NCBI RefSeq assembly: GCF_904067045.1
Contig: NZ_CAJFDC010000007.1
Coordinates: 512,491 to 576,490 of the forward strand
Source: Pseudomonas sp. FEN
GTDB lineage: Bacteria; Pseudomonadota; Gammaproteobacteria; Pseudomonadales; Pseudomonadaceae
Length of the DNA stretch: 64,000 bases
Direction of reading: 5' to 3'
Each line of letters begins with the position of its first letter. The first letter of the stretch is position 1. Positions 56,460-64,000 of this stretch are shown here, piece by piece. Under the pieces are notes generated by a model. It did not search any database. It was not told the DNA's origin and was given only the letters and a program-made list of their open reading frames with translations. The translations under genes and the position numbers were made by a program.

Positions 56460-57551
56460 TTATTCGGAGGGCACGTATTCTACTACTTCCAGGTCGAAAC
56501 CGGATATCGCATTGAACTTCATCGGCGCACTCATCAGGCGCATTTTGCGCACGCCCAGGTCACGCAGGATCTGCGAACCGGCCCCGACAATGCTGTAGGT
56601 GGTCGGTTTTTTCGCCGGCACCTGCTCGGCGGTCTCGCGGATATGCGCCAGCAGCACGTCGCCGTCCAGCGGGTGCCCCAGCAACAGCACCACGCCGCTG
56701 CCGGCCTCGGCCACCGTGGCCATGGCGGCGCGCAGGCTCCAGCGCCCGGGTTGCTTGACCATCAACAGGTCGCGCAGCGGGTCCATGTTGTGCACCCGCA
56801 CCAGGGTCGGCTCTTCGGCGCAGAAGCTGCCCAGGGTCAGGGCCATGTGCACATCGCCTTCCACCGAATCACGATAGGTCACCAGGGTGAATTGCCCCAG
56901 TTCGCTGTCCAGTGGCTGCTCGGCAATCCGCTGAACGGTACGTTCGTGGATCATCCGGTAGTGGATCAGGTCGGCGATGGTGCCGATCTTGATGCTGTGC
57001 TCGGCGGCGAAGGTTTCCAGTTCGGCGCGACGGGACATGGTGCCGTCGTCGTTCATCACTTCGCAGATCACCCCGCTCGGCTCGAAACCGGCCATGCGCG
57101 CCAGGTCGCAGGCCGCTTCGGTGTGGCCGGCACGGGCCAGGGTACCGCCGGGCTGGGCCATCAGCGGGAAGATGTGACCGGGACTGACGATGTCTTCGGC
57201 CTTGGCGTCCTTGGCGGCCGCCGCTTGCACGGTACGCGCGCGGTCGGCGGCGGAGATACCGGTGGTCACCCCTTCGCTGGCCTCGATGGACACGGTGAAC
57301 TTGGTGCCGAAGCCGGAACCGTTGCGCGGCGCCATCAGCGGCAGCTTGAGCAGTTCGCAACGCTCGCGGCTCATGGGCATGCAGATCAGGCCACGGGCGT
57401 GCTTGGCCATGAAGTTGATGTGTTCGGCCTTGCAGCATTCGGCGGCCATGATCAGGTCGCCTTCGTTCTCACGGTCTTCGTCATCCATGAGGATGACCAT
57501 CTTGCCTTGGCGAATGTCTTCGACCAGTTCTTCAATCGTGTTGAGCGCCAC
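56460..57551 (-). CDS. ribB: 3,4-Dihydroxy-2-butanone 4-phosphate synthase with degenerate RibA half
   Basis: A 363-residue two-domain protein. The N-terminal RibB domain (about 1-200) is complete: DDEDRENEGDL metal loop, and PGHIFPLMAQPGG with RAGHTEAACDL. The C-terminal domain has a RibA fold but lacks the zinc Cys (LVRVHNMDPLRDLLMV where RibA has [10 protein letters not shown]) and the catalytic arginine region, so it should not open GTP. This is the RibBX-type arrangement. GTG 57551 has GGGGGG upstream and the usual start VALNTIEEL. Confidence 0.93.
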   Translation of the reverse strand: MALNTIEELVEDIRQGKMVILMDDEDRENEGDLIMAAECCKAEHINFMAKHARGLICMPMSRERCELLKLPLMAPRNGSGFGTKFTVSIEASEGVTTGISAADRARTVQAAAAKDAKAEDIVSPGHIFPLMAQPGGTLARAGHTEAACDLARMAGFEPSGVICEVMNDDGTMSRRAELETFAAEHSIKIGTIADLIHYRMIHERTVQRIAEQPLDSELGQFTLVTYRDSVEGDVHMALTLGSFCAEEPTLVRVHNMDPLRDLLMVKQPGRWSLRAAMATVAEAGSGVVLLLGHPLDGDVLLAHIRETAEQVPAKKPTTYSIVGAGSQILRDLGVRKMRLMSAPMKFNAISGFDLEVVEYVPSE

Positions 57552-57582
57552 GCGGCACCCCCCTTCTTTCAAAAATTGAGTT

Positions 57583-58245
57583 TCAGGATTTGAGGTAGCC
57601 GTTGGCGGCCAGGAAACTTTCGGTGATGCCGCCGCTTGATGGTTCCGCGGCCTTGTCGCCCAGCAGCAGACGCTCCAGGTAACGGGCCAGCAGGTCGACT
57701 TCGAGGTTGACCTGACGACCGGGACGGTAGTCGGCCATGATGGTTTCGGCCAGGGTGTGCGGGACGATGGTCAGTTCGAACTCGGCGCCGTTCACCGCGT
57801 TGACCGTCAGGCTGGTGCCGTCGACGGTGATCGAGCCCTTGTGGGCGATGTACTTGGCCAGGTCTTTCGGCGCACGGATGCGAAACTGGATGGCCCGGGC
57901 GTTTTCTTCACGGGCGACGACTTCGCCGACGCCGTCGACATGGCCGCTGACCAGGTGTCCACCCAGGCGCGTGGTCGGGGTCAGGGCTTTTTCCAGGTTG
58001 ACCCGGCTGCCGGCTTTCAACTGGTTGAAGGCGGTGCAGTCCAGGGTTTCACGGCTGACGTCGGCCCAGAAGCCATCGCCCGGCAGCTCGACAGCGGTCA
58101 GGCAGACGCCGTTCACCGCGATGCTGTCGCCGAGCTTGACGTCGGCCAGGTCCAGCTTGCCGGTTTCCACGTAGACGCGAACGTCACCGCCCTTGGGGTT
58201 GAGGGCACGGATACTGCCGATGGATTCGATGATGCCGGTAAACAT
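57583..58245 (-). CDS. ribE: Riboflavin synthase alpha chain
   Basis: A 220-residue enzyme made of two similar barrels; it disproportionates lumazine to riboflavin. The start MFTGIIESIGSI is typical, and GVCLTAV plus GTSLTV mark the two halves. It lies between ribD and ribB/X in the operon. Confidence 0.96.
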   Translation of the reverse strand: MFTGIIESIGSIRALNPKGGDVRVYVETGKLDLADVKLGDSIAVNGVCLTAVELPGDGFWADVSRETLDCTAFNQLKAGSRVNLEKALTPTTRLGGHLVSGHVDGVGEVVAREENARAIQFRIRAPKDLAKYIAHKGSITVDGTSLTVNAVNGAEFELTIVPHTLAETIMADYRPGRQVNLEVDLLARYLERLLLGDKAAEPSSGGITESFLAANGYLKS

Positions 58246-58290
58246 GAAGTCCTCCTCGAGAACAGGCCCGCGCGTGGCGCAAGCCGAAAA

Positions 58291-59430
58291 TTATACGCCG
58301 GGTGTCGGATCAGGTATCGCGGTGACTCGCCAGTCACTGCCGACTGCGCGCATTTCGATGATTTTCAGCCGCGGCGCCTCGCTCATCCGCGCCAATGGCC
58401 AGTCCAACAATGGACGCGCCGTGGAGCCGAGAAACTGACCAGCGACAAACAATTGGTATTCATCCACCAGTCCTTGCCGGGCAAAGGCGCCCGCCAGGCG
58501 CGGGCCGGCCTCGACCAGCACGTCGTTGACGCCACGGGCGGCCAGTTCGGTGAGCACGCGGCGCAGGTCAACGTGACCATCGGCAGCGGGCACTTCCAGC
58601 AGTTCATGGCCCAGGGCCCGATAGCGTTCGCTGGCGCCTGGGGTGCAGGTCACCACCAGCGCCGGCCCCACCGTGAAAAACGCCGCCTCCAGTGGCACCC
58701 GCAGCCGACCGTCGATCAGCACCCGCAGGGGGGGGCGGCGTTCGGCCAGGGCCGTCAGTTCGGGGTCGAGGCCCAGCTCGGCGGGGCGCACGGTCATCCG
58801 CGCGTTGTCCGCCAGCACGCTGTCGGCGCCGGTCAGCACCACGCTGGCCTGGGCGCGCAAGCGCTGCACGGCGGAACGCGCCTCTGGACCGGTGATCCAC
58901 TGGCTTTCGCCGCTGGCCATGGCGGTACGGCCATCCAGGCTCATCGCCAGCTTGACCCGCACGAATGGCACGCCATGCTCCATGCGTTTGAGGAAGCCCT
59001 GGTTGAGCGCCCGGGCTTCGCCTTCCAGCACGCCGCTGTGCACGGCGATACCGGCATCGGCCAGACGCTTGAGGCCACGGCCGGCGACTTCCGGGTTGGG
59101 GTCCTGCATGGCCACGACCACCCGCGCCACGCCGGCCTTGACCAGGGCGTCGGCGCACGGTGGCGTGCGACCGAAATGGCTGCACGGTTCAAGGGTCACG
59201 TAGGCCGTGGCGCCGCGGGCGTTTTCAGCGGCCTCGCGCAAGGCATGCACCTCGGCATGGGGTTCGCCGGCGCGCACGTGCCAACCTTCGCCGACCACCA
59301 CGCCGGCCCGCACGATCACACAGCCGACCCGAGGGTTCGGGTGGGTCGAGTAGCGGCCCTTGCGGGCCAGCTCCAGGGCTCGGGCCATGTAGTGGGCGTC
59401 GAGGACGGCCTGCTCGGTCGAAAGGCTCAT
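58291..59430 (-). CDS. ribD: Bifunctional riboflavin deaminase/reductase
   Basis: A 379-residue two-domain enzyme for the second and third steps of riboflavin synthesis. The deaminase domain has the zinc site [10 protein letters not shown] and [12 protein letters not shown]; the reductase domain has [14 protein letters not shown] and [12 protein letters not shown]. Its ATG overlaps the nrdR stop, so nrdR and ribD are coupled. Confidence 0.96.
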   Translation of the reverse strand: MSLSTEQAVLDAHYMARALELARKGRYSTHPNPRVGCVIVRAGVVVGEGWHVRAGEPHAEVHALREAAENARGATAYVTLEPCSHFGRTPPCADALVKAGVARVVVAMQDPNPEVAGRGLKRLADAGIAVHSGVLEGEARALNQGFLKRMEHGVPFVRVKLAMSLDGRTAMASGESQWITGPEARSAVQRLRAQASVVLTGADSVLADNARMTVRPAELGLDPELTALAERRPPLRVLIDGRLRVPLEAAFFTVGPALVVTCTPGASERYRALGHELLEVPAADGHVDLRRVLTELAARGVNDVLVEAGPRLAGAFARQGLVDEYQLFVAGQFLGSTARPLLDWPLARMSEAPRLKIIEMRAVGSDWRVTAIPDPTPGV

Positions 59431-59891
59431 TCCTTGGCCGGCTCGCGGGCGAGACGGTCGATCTCTTCGCGGAACTCATTGAGGTCCTGGAAGCGGCGAT
59501 AGACCGACGCGAAACGGATATAGGCGACTTCGTCGAGCTTCTGCAGCTCGCTCATCACCAGCTCGCCGACAACCAGCGACTTGACCTCGCGCTCGCCGGT
59601 GGCCCGCAGCTTGTGCTTGATATGCACCAGCGCGGCTTCCAGGCGCTCGACGCTGACCGGGCGCTTTTCCAGCGCGCGCTGCATGCCGGCGCGAAGTTTG
59701 TCTTCGTCGAAGGGTTGGCGGCTGCCGTCCTGTTTGATCAGGCGTGGCAAGACCAGTTCGGCGGTCTCGAAGGTGGTGAAACGTTCACCGCAGGCCAGGC
59801 ATTCGCGCCGGCGGCGCACCTGTTCGCCCTCGGCGACCAGACGCGAGTCGATGACTTTGGTGTCGTTGGCACCGCAGAAGGGACAGTGCAT
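59427..59891 (-). CDS. nrdR: Transcriptional repressor NrdR
   Basis: A 154-residue repressor of ribonucleotide reductase genes. It has a zinc ribbon (CPFCG, CLACG) at residues 3-34 and an ATP-cone ([20 protein letters not shown]). ATG 59891 gives the conserved MHCPFCG start. It opens the operon to the rib genes. Confidence 0.96.
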   Translation of the reverse strand: MHCPFCGANDTKVIDSRLVAEGEQVRRRRECLACGERFTTFETAELVLPRLIKQDGSRQPFDEDKLRAGMQRALEKRPVSVERLEAALVHIKHKLRATGEREVKSLVVGELVMSELQKLDEVAYIRFASVYRRFQDLNEFREEIDRLAREPAKE

Positions 59892-60032
59892 GGTGGCAGG
59901 CAACAAAAAATGGGAGGGCCATGGTAGCGCATCCCCGTCGCAAGACAAGCCATAGGCTTTACGGTATACAGTCGCCCGACTACCTTTTATCCCTATAGAT
60001 GCAGCGTATTTCGCCTTGAGTTGGAGCTGTTC

Positions 60033-60491
60033 ATGTCAGTACGACCGCTTGTTTTGCTCAGTCTCGCCGGCCTGTTGGCTGCTTGCGGCAGCCCGCCGCC
60101 CAAGCCTGTCCCGCAGGCCCCGGTCCAGCAACAGACGAGTAAACCGGTCACTCCCTATGAAGAACTCGGTCCGTTGCCCGCGTTTCAGCGTGAATTGAGC
60201 GGCACCTTGCTGGGTGTGCCAGCGGGCGCGGAAGCGGAACTGGCGCTGCTGGTGATCGACGAGCGCGGTCGACCGCAGCAGTTGCTGGCCAGCAGCAGGA
60301 TCAGAGGCACCGGCCAGGCGCTGCCGTTCCACCTGCGCTTCAACCCGGAGGTGTTCCCGCTGGGCAGCCGGGTGGAATTGCGCGGGCGGGCCAGCCAGTC
60401 CGGGCAGTTGATCCTGCATCTGCCGGCGCGGACCATCACCGAGCCGACCTCTCAGGTCCTCGGCCAGTTGCAATTCTTTACCGCCCCATGA
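60033..60491 (+). CDS. YbaY-like lipoprotein
   Basis: A 152-residue protein with a lipoprotein signal ([10 protein letters not shown], Cys about residue 18) and a proline-rich linker, then a YbaY-type strand-rich domain ([40 protein letters not shown]). ATG 60033 has GGAG six bases upstream. Its stop overlaps the methyltransferase start (ATGA). It probably sits in the envelope; the function is unknown. Confidence 0.8.
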   Translation: MSVRPLVLLSLAGLLAACGSPPPKPVPQAPVQQQTSKPVTPYEELGPLPAFQRELSGTLLGVPAGAEAELALLVIDERGRPQQLLASSRIRGTGQALPFHLRFNPEVFPLGSRVELRGRASQSGQLILHLPARTITEPTSQVLGQLQFFTAP

Positions 60492-61173
60492 GCGCACCGA
60501 CGGACCTGCAACAGTCCTTGAGCGAGCTGCTGGGCGATGCGCGACTGGTGGCGTGTTCATTGCCAGGGACCGCGCTGCGGTTATGGCTGATCGACGCGCA
60601 CAACATGGACCGCGCCTTTACCCCGGAGGAAACCCGGCGAATTCTGCATGAACCGCCCTATTGGAGTTTCTGTTGGGCCAGCGGCCTGGCCATGGCCCGC
60701 TACCTGGCGGCACAGCCACAGTGGGTGGCGGGCAAGCGGGTACTGGACTTCGGCGCCGGCTCGGGCGTGGCGGCAATTGCCGCGGCCCGCGCCGGGCGCT
60801 GGAAGTGGTGGCCTGCGACCTTGATCCGCTGGCGCTGGCGGCCTGCCGGGCGAATGCGGCGCTCAATGGGGTGGAACTGGGTTACAGCGAGGATTTCTTC
60901 GCCGAGAGCGATCGTTTCGACCTGATCCTGGTGGCGGATGTTCTGTATGACCGGGAGAACCTGCCCTTGCTCGATCAATTCCTCAGCCGGGGTCGGGAAG
61001 CGCTGGTGGCGGATTCGCGGGTTCGGGATTTCCGCCATCCGCTGTACCGACGCCTGGAAATGCTCGAAGCCTTCACCCTGCCGGATCTGGCGGAACCGGA
61101 GGAGTTTCGCCATGTCAGTCTTTACCATGCCCAGCGCGACCGTGCTTCCGGCCATCCGGCCCAGGCTTTATAG
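60488..61173 (+). pseudogene. Class I SAM methyltransferase with one frame break
   Basis: Adding one G to the run at 60794-60796 gives an uninterrupted 228-residue methyltransferase. The SAM motif is VLDFGAGSGVAAIAAARAG, followed by VVACDLDPLALAACRANA and DLILVADVLYDREN. It resembles the protein-lysine methyltransferases of the ETFB/PrmA group. The restored length is an exact multiple of three, so sequencing error is as likely as decay. Confidence 0.75.
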
Positions 61174-61203
61174 TTGCCCCATTCCACGCTCTTCGAGATT
61201 GCA

Positions 61204-62075
61204 ATGACTCAGCCCAGCCCCTACATCTTCGACGCCACCACCGCTGACTTCGACCAGTCGGTGATCGAGAATTCGTTCCACAAGCCGGTACTGGTGGATT
61301 TCTGGGCCGAGTGGTGCGCGCCCTGCAAAGCATTGATGCCGATGTTGCAACAGATCGCCGAGAGCTATCAGGGCGAACTGTTGCTGGCCAAGGTCGACTG
61401 CGATGCCGAGCAGGACATCGTCGCTCGTTTCGGTATTCGCAGCCTGCCTACCGTGGTGCTGTTCAAGGACGGCCAGCCGGTGGACGGTTTCGCCGGGGCC
61501 CAACCGGAGTCGGCGGTGCGCAAAATGCTTGAGCCGCACGTACAGATGCCACCGCCGGTCGCCGCCGATCCCCTGGAACAGGCCGAGGCGCTGTTCGCCG
61601 AGGGTCGGATCGGCGATGCCGAAGCCCTGCTCAAGGTATTGCTCGGTGAAGACAACAGTAACGCCAAGGCGCTGATTCTCTATGGCCGCTGCCTGGCCGA
61701 GCGCGGCGAGCTGGGCGAAGCCCAGGTGGTACTGGATGCGGTCAGAGCGACGAGTACAAGGCCGCGCTGGCCGGTGCCAAGGCGCAGCTGACCTTCTTGC
61801 GTCAGGCGGCCGACCTGCCGGAGGTGGCTGATCTGAAGGCGCGCCTGGCGCAAAATCCGCAGGACGACGAAGCGGTCTATCAGTTGGCGGTACAACAGCT
61901 GTCGCGCCAGCAGTACGAAGCTGCGCTGGAGGGTCTGCTCAAGCTGTTTATCCGCAATCGCGGTTACAGCGAAGGCCTGCCGCACAAGACTTTGCTGCAG
62001 GTGTTCGATCTGTTGGGCAACGACCACCCACTGGTGACCACCTATCGTCGCCGGCTGTTCGCTGCGTTGTACTGA
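61204..62075 (+). pseudogene. Thioredoxin-fold co-chaperone (YbbN/CnoX-like) with one frame break
   Basis: The N-terminal thioredoxin domain has WAEWCAPCKALMPM with an intact CxxC. A TPR-like C-terminal half follows (AEALFAEGRIGDAEALLKVL and, after the break, LTFLRQAADLPEVADLKARL). The frame changes near 61744-61746, where one missing base would restore GTC-AAG-AGC; the restored length is 290 residues, the family size. YbbN/CnoX holds proteins reduced and delivers them to chaperones. The break is probably a sequence error. Confidence 0.8.
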
Positions 62076-62127
62076 CCTTGCGTGAGCAGGCTTTAGCTCT
62101 GGAGCGGCCCGAAGGCCGCCAAAAGCT

Positions 62128-62151
62128 TCGTGGGCAAGCTCCGCTCTCACA
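62128..62151. repeat. Single REP-like element
   Basis: GTGGGCAAGCTCCGCTCTCA lies between the thioredoxin gene and the small minus-strand gene and matches the family of the pair at 63281-63370. Confidence 0.6.
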
Positions 62152-62158
62152 TCCCCCT

Positions 62159-62507
62159 TCAGGCCTCGACCCAGCTGTAAAGCGGCGAATCCGTCCGCTC
62201 AGCACCTTGATCTCGCTGCAATGGCGCAAGCGCACCAACAAGCGCTTGGCCGCCGCCGTGCTCCCGCCAACCCTTCCAACTGTCCCAGCAACTGCGGCCC
62301 ATCAATCTGCCCGGCCTGACGCACCAGGTCCCTGGCCGTCCGCCACAAGGCATCGTCCTGGCTCACCGGAGGCGCCACCAGCGCAACATCCGCATCGGCA
62401 GGCACGCTCACCTGCAACTGCGCCCCCAGCCGCGCCCAGTCACCCTCATCCAGCTCCACCGTCAAATCCACCGGCCATTGGCCGATGCTGCCTCGAATTC
62501 GTACCAT
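62159..62507 (-). pseudogene. Small conserved-looking protein with two frame breaks
   Basis: From ATG 62507 (GAGGTGG upstream) the protein reads MVRIRGSIGQWPVDLTVELD and later ALWRTARDLVRQAGQIDGPQ. Adding one base at a GGG run near 62260 and another near 62191 keeps the frame to the end (KRLLVRLRHCSEIKVLSG, then TDSPLYSWVEA) and gives 116 residues. No family is recognised. Confidence 0.55.
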
Positions 62508-62588
62508 GCCGCCCACCTCGCTATACAGGCGCCCATGCTCCCACGCGTCACCCGACACGCCAAGTCAGTGGCCGAACCCGGGATAAAA

Positions 62589-62608
62589 TGTTATAAGATC
62601 ACATAACA
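62589..62608. promoter_or_regulatory. Zur-like box
   Basis: TGTTAT (62589-62594) and ATAACA (62603-62608) form an inverted repeat separated by eight bases, 34 bases before the zinc-binding protein gene. It fits the AT-rich TGTTATA-type palindrome bound by Zur in gammaproteobacteria. Confidence 0.6.
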
Positions 62609-62641
62609 AAACACCCTCGTTGCCGTTCCCGGAGAAACGCC

Positions 62642-63246
62642 ATGCGCCACCTGCTGCTCGCCCTTTTGCCTTGCTCCCGCTGGTTGCCGCCCAAGCCCAT
62701 GAAGCACACGAACATGGCAGCCTCGGTGCCCACGAGCACGGTGTGGGCCGGCTGAACGCGGCGCTGGACGGCCAGACCCTGGAACTGGAACTGCAAAGCC
62801 CGGCAATGAACCTGGTGGGCTTCGAACACCCGGCCAGCAGCGATGCCGACAAGGCCAAGGTGGCCAGCGTGCACGCCTTGCTGGAGAAGCCGCTGGAGCT
62901 GTTCAACCTGCCGAAAGCCGCCGGTTGCGTGGTGGCCAACCAGAAGCTGGAAAGCCCGCTGTTCGGCGACCCGGCACCTGAAGAAGCCGATGACGATGAT
63001 GACGATCACGCCCCTGAAGCCGCCGCAACCACGCCGGCCGCCGGTGCCGAACACCACCACGACCACAGCGAGATCCACGCCCACTACCAGTTCACCTGTG
63101 CCACCCCGGCGGCGCTGAAGACCCTGGAACTGGGCCAGGTGTTCAAGACATTCCCCGCCACCCACAAGATTCAGGTGCAGTTGATTTCCGGCAGTGGCCA
63201 ACAAGGGGTTGACGCCACGCCAGAGGCTGCCACCCTGAAGTTCTGA
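62642..63246 (+). pseudogene. His-rich DUF2796 zinc-binding protein with one frame break
   Basis: Restoring one C near 62669-62670 gives a 201-residue exported protein. The signal peptide would be MRHLLLALLPLLPLVAAQA, followed at once by HEAHEHGSLGAHEHG and, later, an acidic run and EHHHDHSEIHAHYQF. DUF2796 proteins of this kind (PA4063 in P. aeruginosa, ZrgA in Vibrio) are zinc-responsive. It is the first gene of an ABC-transporter operon behind the Zur-like box. Confidence 0.8.
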
Positions 63247-63280
63247 TCCATCGCCATCCTTGTTGGAATGGCGCTTATCT

Positions 63281-63370
63281 GTGCGAGCGGAGCTTGCCCG
63301 CGAAAGGGACGACGCGGTGCTTCAGAGACACCGAGTTGATCCCCTTCGCGGGCAAGCTCCGCTCCCACAG
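63281..63370. repeat. REP pair between zinc protein and ABC ATPase
   Basis: GTGCGAGCGGAGCTTGCCCG at 63281 and GGGCAAGCTCCGCTCCCAC ending near 63369 form an inverted pair in the gap of the presumed zinc operon. Confidence 0.8.
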
Positions 63371-63417
63371 ATGAACAGCGTCCCCACAAAGAGCCCACCA
63401 CCTGTGAATCGGCCTTT

Positions 63418-64000
63418 ATGACCCAAGCACTTATCGAACTGTCCGACCTGAGCTTCAACTGGCCCGGTCATCCGCAGTTGCTGGACATTCCGGCGTTCCG
63501 CCTGGAACCGGGCGAAACGCTGTTCCTCAAGGGCCCCAGCGGCAGCGGCAAGACCACCTTGCTCGGTCTGTTGGGCGGGGTGCAGAAGCCCAATCGGGTA
63601 GCATCCGCTTGCTCGGCCAGGAACTCACCGAACTGGGCGCCGGGGCTCGCGACCGCTTTCGCGTCGACCACACCGGCTACATTTTCCAGCAGTTCAACCT
63701 GCTACCGTTTCTCTCGGTGCGCGAGAACGTCGAGCTGCCTTGTCACTTTTCCAAACTGCGCGCCAGCCGTGCGATCCAGCGCCACGGCAGCGCCGACCAG
63801 GCCGCCGCGACCCTGCTCGCCCACCTCGGTCTGAGCGACCCGGCCCTGCTCGAACGCCGCGCCGACTCGCTGTCCATCGGCCAGCAACAACGGGTTGCCG
63901 CCGCCGCGCGCTGATCGGCCAGCCGGAGCTGGTGATCGCCGACGAGCCGACCTCGGCGCTGGACTACGATGCCCGCGAAGCCTTTATCCGCCTGCTGTTC
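63418..64000 (+). pseudogene. ABC transporter ATPase of zinc operon, two frame breaks, cut by window edge
   Basis: The N-terminus has the Walker A GPSGSGKTTLLGLLGG. After one missing G at 63596-63598 the frame goes on with YIFQQFNLLPFLSVRENVEL and the signature LSIGQQQRVAAA. A second missing base near 63905 restores the Walker B LVIADEPTSALD. This is the LolD/MacB-type ATPase that works with an FtsX-like permease, expected just past the window. With the DUF2796 gene it matches the P. aeruginosa PA4063-PA4066 layout. Confidence 0.75.

Noticed and set aside
52401..59430. An FMN riboswitch for the riboflavin genes
   Set aside because: The gaps between the rib genes are short (45, 31 and 91 bases) and the gaps before nrdR and ribA show no RFN-like pattern.
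1..64000. CRISPR arrays, tRNA or rRNA genes, complete insertion sequences
   Set aside because: None was seen when reading both strands; the repeats found are REP elements, short tandem units and the two leader copies.

Overview
The window is a Pseudomonas chromosome segment, most likely from the P. fluorescens group. The evidence is the GC-rich codon use, the gene order nrdR-ribD-ribE-ribB/X-ribH-nusB-thiL-pgpA, xseB-ispA-dxs with a separate ribA, the six-gene alpha-2-macroglobulin operon, an aliphatic amidase very close to Pseudomonas AmiE, and many Pseudomonas-type REP pairs.

Layout. 1-11.2 kb is accessory DNA with lower GC: a DUF932 plasmid/phage-type protein, an XRE regulator with repeated palindromic operators divergent from a GYF-domain membrane protein, a TylF-like methyltransferase, secreted unknowns and an OLD-family nuclease. 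11.3-16.1 kb holds a periplasmic sugar-type binding protein next to a large hybrid histidine kinase. 16.3-18.7 kb has a decayed ORF and a toxin/immunity pair. 19.0-20.2 kb is a diguanylate cyclase. 20.3-32.4 kb is one amide/urea module: amiE, fmdB, fmdA and urtEDCBA, with a divergent permease-histidine kinase fusion and a LuxR-type response regulator. The same 16-bp palindromic site (TACGTC-N3-TGACGTA) lies upstream of both urtA and fmdA. 32.4-37.3 kb carries two copies of a small-protein gene (DUF6124), each behind a 342-nt leader that can form a pseudoknot and an alternative helix with compensatory changes between the copies. A leucine-rich-repeat gene lies between the copies and a DUF3883 nuclease follows. 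37.4-47.9 kb is the mag operon. 48-59.9 kb is housekeeping: isoprenoid, riboflavin and thiamine phosphate genes, nusB and nrdR. 60-64 kb carries a lipoprotein, a methyltransferase, a thioredoxin-like co-chaperone and the start of a probable zinc-responsive operon with a Zur-like box.

How the genes work together. In the amide module the transporter imports short amides or urea, AmiE and FmdA release ammonia, and the permease-like kinase plus regulator probably sense substrate and activate both promoters. The rib genes together supply riboflavin; the C-terminal half of RibBA has lost its GTP cyclohydrolase residues, which explains the separate ribA.

Caution. Six genes (9.0-10.8 kb and 60.5-64 kb) carry frame breaks. 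Each break is restored by adding back one base, almost always in a homopolymer, and the last 3.2 kb holds seven of the nine. This looks more like sequencing error than gene decay. No tRNA, rRNA, CRISPR array or complete insertion sequence was seen.
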